Part shown: positions 57,554 through 64,000 of the stretch, piece by piece
How the letters are laid out: every line of letters begins with the position of its first letter
Position numbering within the stretch: position 1 is the first letter of the stretch
Source: Desulfurella acetivorans A63
GTDB taxonomy: Bacteria; Campylobacterota_A; Desulfurellia; Desulfurellales; Desulfurellaceae
NCBI GenBank assembly: GCA_000517565.1
Contig: CP007051.1
Location: forward strand, 519,039 to 583,038
DNA: 64,000 nucleotides
Reading direction: 5' to 3'
Notes under the pieces: generated by a model
Told to the model about the DNA's origin: nothing
The model's database searches: none
What the model saw: only the letters and a program-made list of their open reading frames with translations
Position numbers and translations under genes: made by a program

Positions 57554-58645
57554 TTACCTCAATTTTAATGCAGTCAAAGCAACTAAAGCTAATAATATTG
57601 ATATTATCCAAAACCTAATTATTACTTTTGATTCTGGCCAGTTTTTTAATTCAAAATGGTGATGTATTGGAGCCATTTTAAAGATTCTCTCACCTGTTGT
57701 TTTAAAACTTGCTACTTGTAAAATAACAGAAATAGTTTCAAGTACAAAAATACCGCCAGCTATTACAAGTACCACTTCTTCTCTGATAATAATTGCTATT
57801 GTACCAAAAATCGCTCCAAGACCTAAAGAGCCAGTATCACCCATAAATACCTCTGCTGGATAGCAATTATACCATAAAAATGCCAAACATGAACCAAATA
57901 ATGCAGATAAAACAACCGTGATTTCTCCGCTTCCAAATACATAAGGCAATCTTAAGTATCCAGCCAGTATCAGATTTCCAGAAACATAAGCAAATATAGC
58001 CAGTGTAAATATTGTTGTTAAAGATGGCCCGGTGGCTAACCCATCAAGTCCATCTGTTAAATTAACAGCATTTGAAGCGCCAACTATTACAAATATGCTA
58101 AATAATATATAAAAAAGACCCATATTAAAAACTAAGTTTTTAAAAAAGGGCATATAAAAACAACCAGGACAAACCGAGTATCTGCTATATACAACATATA
58201 TCAAAATAGATACAACACTTGCAAAAAAAATTTGAAGGTAAAATTTTGTTCTTGCTTTAAGACCATTTCCTTTACCTCTTTTTATCTTTAAAAAGTCATC
58301 TAAAAAACCTATAAAACCGAAAGATATTGCACTAAATAAAATTATCCATACCCAATTTACATCCAGTTTAGCCCATAGTAAAACACTAATAACAAAACCA
58401 AACCATATAATAATTCCACCTATTGTTGGAGTGCCAGCTTTTTGTAAGTGTCTTTTTGGCCCATCTTCTCTTATTGTTTGACCTATTTGTTGTTTTTTTA
58501 AAAAGGGTATAAAATAATGTGAAAATATCATTGATAGCAAAAAGCCTGTTGCCGCTGCTGCCATAGACCTAAACGTAATATAATAAAAAACGTTGAAAAA
58601 ATGAGCGTAGACAATTAGTTGCTTATAAAATAAATAATAAAACAC
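57554..58645 (-). CDS. mraY: Phospho-MurNAc-pentapeptide transferase (MraY)
   Basis: 363 residues with a GTG start abutting murF. About ten membrane helices carry the catalytic patterns DDFLKIKRGKGNGL, NLTDGLDGLATGP, VFMGDTGSLGLGA and APIHHHFELKNW. It makes lipid I at the cytoplasmic membrane. The family order murF-mraY-murD is kept. Confidence 0.97.
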   Translation of the reverse strand: MFYYLFYKQLIVYAHFFNVFYYITFRSMAAAATGFLLSMIFSHYFIPFLKKQQIGQTIREDGPKRHLQKAGTPTIGGIIIWFGFVISVLLWAKLDVNWVWIILFSAISFGFIGFLDDFLKIKRGKGNGLKARTKFYLQIFFASVVSILIYVVYSRYSVCPGCFYMPFFKNLVFNMGLFYILFSIFVIVGASNAVNLTDGLDGLATGPSLTTIFTLAIFAYVSGNLILAGYLRLPYVFGSGEITVVLSALFGSCLAFLWYNCYPAEVFMGDTGSLGLGAIFGTIAIIIREEVVLVIAGGIFVLETISVILQVASFKTTGERIFKMAPIHHHFELKNWPESKVIIRFWIISILLALVALTALKLR

Positions 58646-59968
58646 TTAAGTTAACCCTCTCAAATTATAAAATATTTCTTCCATTTTAAGCTTTCTTGAA
58701 CCTTTTATTAAAATCCAATCATATTTTTCGTAGATTGATCTTAAAGTTTTTAATAATTCTTCTTTGTTTTCAAAGACCTGTATATTTTTATTTGCTAAAG
58801 CTATATATTTTGCGTTATGTCCATAAGCAAGACAATCTATATCAAAAGCCGAAATATATTCTCCAATTTTTTTATGTAAACTTTCTGTGTGTATACCAAG
58901 CTCCAATACATCGCCAAGTATTGCAAGCTTTTTGCCTTTTTTTGTATTAAGCTCATCAATTGCAAATTTAATTGATTCAAAACTGGCGTTGTAACAATCT
59001 AAAATGAAATTTGTGTGCCCAAGTTTTTCAAGTTGCATTCTATAATCTGGCAAAATTATATTGTTTAATGCCTCTTGAAAATAATTTTCATCCAATAGTT
59101 TTTGAGACCCAAGAAATGCTGCAGTTGCTAGTATATTTGAAATATTTAACCAAAATGGTGCTTTCACTTTAAATTTTCTACCAAATACATTTAAGTAAAG
59201 CTTATTAGAGTATTCATCTTTTTGGTAATCAATTAAATACACACAAGCATTAGGATCAATTTTTGAATAACTAATTTTATTTTTATCAAAATTGTTTTTT
59301 TGTATTGGGTTATCTAAATTGTATATAACATTTTTTTTGTCTTCAAGAAAATTTACAATAGATGACTTTTCTTCGAAGATCGCCTCTATTGAGCCAAAGT
59401 TTCCAATATGAGAAGTTCCAATTTCTGTAAAAATAACAAAATCTGGTTTTAAAAAACTTGCAATTTCAGCAATTTCGCCTTTATGATTTGTGCCTGTTTC
59501 TACTATACCAAATGTAGAAGAACTTGAGGCTCTAAGTAATGTTTTGCAAACCCCTATCCAATTATTTTCATTTTTTTGCGTATAAAAAAAATTTATTTTT
59601 GACACATTAAAATATGATTTTAATAACTCTTTTGTACTTGTTTTTCCTACAGAGCCCACAATGGCAATAACTTTGGTTTTGCTTTTTATTTTATTAAAAC
59701 TCGCCAGATCTTTTAGAGCTTTTTTTGAGTCCAAAACTTTTAAATATGGTTTATCTATGCTTTTTTCGCATATACATAAACTGCAACCTTTATTAAAAGC
59801 TTCATTTATAAAGTCATGACCATCTTTAAACTCACCTTTAAATGCCAGAAAAATATCGTCTTTTTCAATTGCCCTGGAATCTATAGATATATTTTTAAAG
59901 TTAACTTTTTTTGGCTTTAAAATTTCAATCGGCTTTAATTGTTCAATAATTTCATTTAGATTCCACAT
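58646..59968 (-). CDS. murF: UDP-MurNAc-tripeptide D-Ala-D-Ala ligase
   Basis: 440 residues. The ATP loop GSVGKTSTKELL, NENNWIGVCKTLL, ETGTNHKGEI and LDCYNASFESIKFAI are MurF motifs. It adds D-Ala-D-Ala to the tripeptide precursor. It overlaps the end of murE by 17 bases, so translational coupling is likely. Confidence 0.95.
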   Translation of the reverse strand: MWNLNEIIEQLKPIEILKPKKVNFKNISIDSRAIEKDDIFLAFKGEFKDGHDFINEAFNKGCSLCICEKSIDKPYLKVLDSKKALKDLASFNKIKSKTKVIAIVGSVGKTSTKELLKSYFNVSKINFFYTQKNENNWIGVCKTLLRASSSSTFGIVETGTNHKGEIAEIASFLKPDFVIFTEIGTSHIGNFGSIEAIFEEKSSIVNFLEDKKNVIYNLDNPIQKNNFDKNKISYSKIDPNACVYLIDYQKDEYSNKLYLNVFGRKFKVKAPFWLNISNILATAAFLGSQKLLDENYFQEALNNIILPDYRMQLEKLGHTNFILDCYNASFESIKFAIDELNTKKGKKLAILGDVLELGIHTESLHKKIGEYISAFDIDCLAYGHNAKYIALANKNIQVFENKEELLKTLRSIYEKYDWILIKGSRKLKMEEIFYNLRGLT

Positions 59969-61364
59969 TCCAAAAATCTCTTACAACCTCTCTGTCGTCA
60001 AAATGATATTTTTTTTCTCCAATAATCTGATAATCTTCATGCCCTTTACCTAAAATTGCCACGCAATCACCTTCGCTGGTACTCTCAAGCCCTTTAATAA
60101 TAGCTAATTTTCTATCTTTTTCAATTATAATTTTTTTACTTTTATCTACACCTTCTAAAATGTCATTTATAATGGCATCTGGATTTTCTGTTCGTGGATT
60201 ATCATTTGTTATTATAATTATATCAGCTATACTACTTGCTACTTTACCCATTTTGGGCCTTTTAGTTTTATCTCTATCTCCTCCTGCACCAAATACCACT
60301 ATTAGTTTACCTTTTGTAATAGTTTTTAGCGTTTGTAATACATTTTTTATAGCATCATCTGTGTGTGCATAATCTACAATAGCAGCTTTGCCATTTTTTA
60401 TAAATTTTTCGAGCCTTCCGGGAACATTTTTAAAATTGTAAAGTGCTTGAAGTACTTGCGCTTTTGGTTTGCCAAAAAAAACACTGCAGCCAACTGCTGC
60501 CATGATGTTGTATATGTTATATATGCCAATCAGGTTTGATTGTATTTCATAGACATCACCAAAAACATTGAGTCTTAGATAAATCCCGTTTATATCAAAT
60601 TTATAGTATAGAGGATAAATGTCAGAGTCTTTAAAACCGTAAGTTATTGTGAAGCCTTTTTTATATAGTGTTTTTCCTAAATTATCATCGATATTTACTA
60701 CCCTAAAATCATTTTCTTTAAAAAAAGCAGCTTTTGCTTTTGCATAATTTTCCATAGTTTGATAAAAATCTAGGTGATCTTGACTTAAATTAGTAAAAAC
60801 CTTTAGTTTAAAATCTATGCCTTCTATGCGATCAAATGTTACTGCATGTGAGGATACTTCCATAAACACATAGTCAACATTAGGCATCATTTCTAGCAAT
60901 ATTTTATTTAAATCAATTGATTCTGGCGTTGTGTTTTCTAGTTTTTTTACCACATGATTAAAACGATACCCTGTTGTGCCAATTATACCACTTTTTTCAA
61001 ATATTTCTTTAAGTAAATATGTGGTTGTGGTTTTTCCATTTGTACCGGTAATACCTACTACGTTTAGCTTTTTTGATGGTTGATTGTAAAAGTAATTTGC
61101 GATTTTCCCCATGCATTTGCGGATATCTTTGACCTCTATACAATTTTCAATATCACTGCAATCTTGTGATACTACTGCTATTGCTTTTTTTGAAAATGCA
61201 TCTTTGATAAATAATCTACCATCGGTTTTTTGTCCTTTTATTGAAAAAAACAAAAAACCTTCATTAACCTTTCTTGAATCATACGCAAGACCTTTTATTT
61301 CTTTATTTTTTAAATAATCTGGTACTTGAGAGTTACAAATATTTTCGATGTCACCTAATAACAT
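59952..61364 (-). CDS. murE: UDP-MurNAc-dipeptide:meso-diaminopimelate ligase
   Basis: 470 residues from the ATG at 61364, which follows GGGAG; an in-frame ATG 19 codons earlier lies well inside ftsI. The ATP loop GTNGKTTTTYLL, TPESIDLNKI, and the substrate motif DNPR (TNDNPRTENPDAI) are present. DNPR is the mark of enzymes that use meso-diaminopimelate, so the organism has Gram-negative-type peptidoglycan. Confidence 0.96.
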   Translation of the reverse strand: MLLGDIENICNSQVPDYLKNKEIKGLAYDSRKVNEGFLFFSIKGQKTDGRLFIKDAFSKKAIAVVSQDCSDIENCIEVKDIRKCMGKIANYFYNQPSKKLNVVGITGTNGKTTTTYLLKEIFEKSGIIGTTGYRFNHVVKKLENTTPESIDLNKILLEMMPNVDYVFMEVSSHAVTFDRIEGIDFKLKVFTNLSQDHLDFYQTMENYAKAKAAFFKENDFRVVNIDDNLGKTLYKKGFTITYGFKDSDIYPLYYKFDINGIYLRLNVFGDVYEIQSNLIGIYNIYNIMAAVGCSVFFGKPKAQVLQALYNFKNVPGRLEKFIKNGKAAIVDYAHTDDAIKNVLQTLKTITKGKLIVVFGAGGDRDKTKRPKMGKVASSIADIIIITNDNPRTENPDAIINDILEGVDKSKKIIIEKDRKLAIIKGLESTSEGDCVAILGKGHEDYQIIGEKKYHFDDREVVRDFWNVESK

Positions 61365-63018
61365 TACCACTCCCTTCAATTTTGTAATATGCAGCAAGCA
61401 TTGAAACCAGTTTTGCAACAACAGGTGCTGCTACTTCACCACCATAGTTTACACCTTTTGGATCAAAAACGGTAACTAAAATAACAAACTGAGGGTTATC
61501 AATTGGAAATATACCTACAAAACTACCAGTGTAATCGTTTAAGCTGTATCCGCCTTTGTGTGAAGCTACTTGAGCTGTGCCTGTTTTACCGCCTATTGCA
61601 TAATATTGAATTTTAGCGTTTGTGCCTGTGCCTTCTTCTACAACTAATTTTAGAATTTGCTTTACCTTTTCAATTGTTTGTGGCGAAAGTATTTGTTTTT
61701 TTGTTTCTTTATGTTTGTACAAAATTTTTTTGTCTTTTTCAATATAATTAACTATGTAAGGATTTACCAAGTACCCGCCATTTGCTATAGCAATGTAGGC
61801 TCTAACAATTTGAATAGCACTTACGCCGATTCCCTGTCCAAATGCCATTGTTGCTAAATCAAATGGTTTTAGGTTAACGTAGTCTTTTACAAGTCCGTCT
61901 GTTTCGCCTGGCAGGTCAATGCCTGTTTTTTTGCCAAAACCAAAAGCCCACAAATACTTATAAAAAATTTCTTTGTTTTCTTTTAGTGCAATTTTTGCAG
62001 AGCATATATTGCTTGAGTATGCAAAAACTTTATCAAATGGCAAATCGCCATTTTTTTCAACATCTGATATCACGTGACCAGAAAATTTCCATTTGCCATT
62101 TTCACAAAACAATGTTTCGTTGCCAGTAAATGTATTTGAATCTAAGGCGCTTGACATTGTCACAATCTTAAATATGCTTCCTGGTTCAAATAAATAATTT
62201 ATAGAATTATTTCTAATATTAGCATAACTATAGTCATAAAATTTATTATTATCATAGCTTGGTACGCTATCTAATGCAACAATGGCACCATCTGGTTTTG
62301 CAATTATACCAATTACCATTTTTGCCTGTCTTTCTTTTAAAGTTTCTTTTAGTAAAAAATGAAGGTAATTTTGAATATCTACGTTTATTGTGAGGTGTAG
62401 GTTTGCTCCATCTAAAGGTTTTTTTAAAAACTCAAAGTTACCATATGGCGTAATTTTAACTTTTTGCTTTATATTTTGGCCCGAAAGAAAGATATCGTAT
62501 TCTTTTTCTAATCCTTCAAGACCGTGTTTGCTATTACCGCAAAAGCCAACAACTTGCGACACATTATTTGCATATGGGTAAAATCTGGAATAATTTTTAA
62601 TTAGACCAAATCCTTTTGGTAAATTGGCTCTAACCCATTCAAAATCTTTAGGCTTGATCGTACCAATATTAAAATAGCGTGTATTTTTGTTTTGCTCGAT
62701 TATATTTTTTATGTTTAGTTGAAAGTTGGAATTGATATAATTAAAAAAGTTTTTATCATCGGTTTTATTATATTCAGTATAAAACTTTGGGTCCACAAAC
62801 AACTGATAAGATGGAATATCCAACGCGAGCGTTTTGTTGTTACAATCATAAATATATCCTCTTTTGCCCTGAATATCTATTAGTGGTTCAACACATTTTG
62901 CATAAGCAAGTCTATAGTTTTTATTATCTGCTATTTGAACCAAAAATGCCTTAAAAGCAACCAAAAAAAATCCAGCTATAATTAAAAAAAATAAAAAATT
63001 AAAACGTGTTTTTTTCAC
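61351..63018 (-). CDS. ftsI: Septal penicillin-binding protein FtsI (PBP3-like)
   Basis: 555 residues. A short cytoplasmic tail and one membrane helix (about 8-26) are followed by the PBP dimerisation domain and the transpeptidase domain with SxxK (FEPGSIFKIV), SxN (SSNICSA) and KTGTAQVASH. There is no PASTA domain. It cross-links septal peptidoglycan with FtsW. It overlaps murE by 14 bases and ftsL by 4. Confidence 0.95.
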   Translation of the reverse strand: MKKTRFNFLFFLIIAGFFLVAFKAFLVQIADNKNYRLAYAKCVEPLIDIQGKRGYIYDCNNKTLALDIPSYQLFVDPKFYTEYNKTDDKNFFNYINSNFQLNIKNIIEQNKNTRYFNIGTIKPKDFEWVRANLPKGFGLIKNYSRFYPYANNVSQVVGFCGNSKHGLEGLEKEYDIFLSGQNIKQKVKITPYGNFEFLKKPLDGANLHLTINVDIQNYLHFLLKETLKERQAKMVIGIIAKPDGAIVALDSVPSYDNNKFYDYSYANIRNNSINYLFEPGSIFKIVTMSSALDSNTFTGNETLFCENGKWKFSGHVISDVEKNGDLPFDKVFAYSSNICSAKIALKENKEIFYKYLWAFGFGKKTGIDLPGETDGLVKDYVNLKPFDLATMAFGQGIGVSAIQIVRAYIAIANGGYLVNPYIVNYIEKDKKILYKHKETKKQILSPQTIEKVKQILKLVVEEGTGTNAKIQYYAIGGKTGTAQVASHKGGYSLNDYTGSFVGIFPIDNPQFVILVTVFDPKGVNYGGEVAAPVVAKLVSMLAAYYKIEGSGNVIR

Positions 63019-63353
63019 TGATAAAACATTAACTGGCTTGTATTTATAGGTTTTAAACCAAGCTTACTTGCTTGAATTAACTCTTTATCTGTACCAAACA
63101 GATGATCAGATTTGTTTAAAAGTGCCGCTTTTTCTATTTGCAAGTTTTTAAGTATTTTTTCTTGATGACTAATATTGTAATTTAACACAGATGCTTTAAG
63201 AGCAATAATTACATTTAGCATAATTAAAAATAAAAAAATAGAGCTTAAAATCAATAATCTTTTGCTTAAAACAATTGGAGCAAAACTAACGGATTCCTGT
63301 GTTGTTTCAACAGTCTTGCTGTTTCCAAGCCAATAATCTGAGTAATCAATCAT
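63015..63353 (-). CDS. ftsL: Cell-division protein FtsL-like
   Basis: 112 residues. It has an N-terminal cytoplasmic part, one membrane helix (about 33-53) and a coiled coil (about 54-90, YNISHQEKILKNLQIEKAAL) with a short periplasmic tail, the FtsL plan. Sequence identity in this family is low, so the call leans on position between rsmH and ftsI. It overlaps both neighbours. Confidence 0.8.
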   Translation of the reverse strand: MIDYSDYWLGNSKTVETTQESVSFAPIVLSKRLLILSSIFLFLIMLNVIIALKASVLNYNISHQEKILKNLQIEKAALLNKSDHLFGTDKELIQASKLGLKPINTSQLMFYQ

Positions 63354-64000
63354 ATGTTACCTCCAATTTTTCAGAGCATCTTAATTTTGCGCTGCGAGAT
63401 CTTGGATTTTCATTAATTTCTTGCAAAGATGGTACAATAGGTTTTTTTGTAAGAATGGATAAAATTTTTTGTTGCGAAAAATTTTTGAAAGTGTCTTTAA
63501 CAATTTTATCTTCAAGCGAATGAAAACTAATTACAACTAACCTTGAATAGGGTTTTAATAGTTTAATTGCATCATTTAGTCCTTTTTTTAAACTATCAAG
63601 TTCTGAATTTACTGCAATTCTTAGTGCTTGAAATGTTTTTGTGGCAGGGTGTATTTTTTTGTAAAAGTAAGCAGGTACGGCTTCTTTTACTATATTAGCT
63701 AACTCAAGCGTTGTTTCAATTGGTGCTTTTGCCCGTTTTTCTTCGATTTTTAAAGCAATTCTTTTCGCAAATCTCTCTTGACCATAATTGCGAATAATTT
63801 GTTCTAGTTCCTGTCTGCTCCAATTGTTAATAATTTCTCTTGCACTTAGTGGATTATCTTTGTCCATTCTCATATCAAGTGGGCCGTCTTTTGAAAAGCT
63901 AAATCCTCTTTGGGCATCATCTAATTGAAAAGAAGCTACACCTATGTCCATTATTATCCCATCAAATGAATCAAAGCCTATTTCTTTAACCACACTGTAG
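63346..64000 (-). CDS. rsmH: 16S rRNA m4C1402 methyltransferase (RsmH/MraW), 5' end outside window
   Basis: The frame is open to base 64000, so about 218 C-terminal residues are visible of ~310. GIIMDIGVASFQLDDAQRGF, FSKDGPLDMRMD and VVISFHSLEDKIVK are RsmH signatures. It methylates C1402 in 16S rRNA. A GTG at 63993 is not a credible start because the normal N terminus with the SAM-binding motif I is missing upstream of it. It heads the division cluster. Confidence 0.94.
   Translation of the reverse strand, partial: YSVVKEIGFDSFDGIIMDIGVASFQLDDAQRGFSFSKDGPLDMRMDKDNPLSAREIINNWSRQELEQIIRNYGQERFAKRIALKIEEKRAKAPIETTLELANIVKEAVPAYFYKKIHPATKTFQALRIAVNSELDSLKKGLNDAIKLLKPYSRLVVISFHSLEDKIVKDTFKNFSQQKILSILTKKPIVPSLQEINENPRSRSAKLRCSEKLEVTYD

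Overview
The window is AT-rich and densely coding, with mostly lower-GC codons, short intergenic gaps and strong AGGAGG-type ribosome sites. The gene content suggests a Gram-negative anaerobe: TonB receptors, TolC, RlpA, a meso-DAP type MurE, ETF-linked acyl-CoA oxidation and a fused B12-dependent acyl-CoA mutase. The best guess, from gene content only, is a thermophilic sulfur reducer of the Desulfurella/Hippea type (Campylobacterota). No rRNA or tRNA gene was seen.

Layout. 1-8.2 kb (+): fatty or branched-chain acyl-CoA metabolism, namely a crotonase (cut by the window edge), an acyl-CoA dehydrogenase, a small DUF6125-like protein, the fused mutase IcmF, a membrane FeS protein of the EtfD type that would pass electrons from ETF to quinone, and a DJ-1/PfpI protein. 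8.4-18.3 kb (-): one eight-gene operon driven by a near-consensus promoter. It encodes a BtuF/FecB-like binding protein, a FecCD permease, an ATPase, a methyltransferase, a radical SAM protein fused to a binding-protein lobe, a ModA-like protein without signal peptide, and two TonB receptors. This looks like uptake plus cytoplasmic processing of a metal or metal chelate, and it is the best candidate here for an undescribed system.

18.5-30.8 kb (+): a complete type I-B (Tneap-like) CRISPR-Cas locus, cas6-cas8b1(cst1)-cas7(cst2)-cas5-cas3-cas4-cas1-cas2, followed by an array of 67 repeats by my count. cas8b has an internal AGGAGG-ATG that probably makes Cas11 separately. 30.8-33.9 kb (+): a decaying stretch with a degraded copy of the cas promoter region and of part of cas6, a frameshifted htpX, a D,D-carboxypeptidase gene broken several times, and an orphan exbD.

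34.0-38.0 kb (+): a tolC-emrA-emrB efflux operon behind a clear promoter. 38.1-49.8 kb (+): a long run of housekeeping and unknown genes (PpiD, endonuclease III, eIF2B-like, radical SAM, CDF transporter, RpiB, GlyA, TPR protein, histidine kinase, acyltransferase, RlpA), mostly touching or overlapping. 49.8-64 kb (-): a division and cell-wall cluster, rsmH-ftsL-ftsI-murE-murF-mraY-murD-ftsW, running straight on into a phosphatase, murI, hisH, hisA, a metallo-beta-lactamase-fold protein, hisF and a membrane metallophosphoesterase.

The 1-8 kb genes form a plausible oxidation route: acyl-CoA dehydrogenase reduces ETF, EtfD passes electrons to the quinone pool, crotonase hydrates the enoyl-CoA, and IcmF interconverts branched and linear acyl-CoAs. 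EtfA/EtfB are not in the window. The TonB receptors need an energy-coupling complex, and the only ExbD seen here is the orphan at 33.4 kb.
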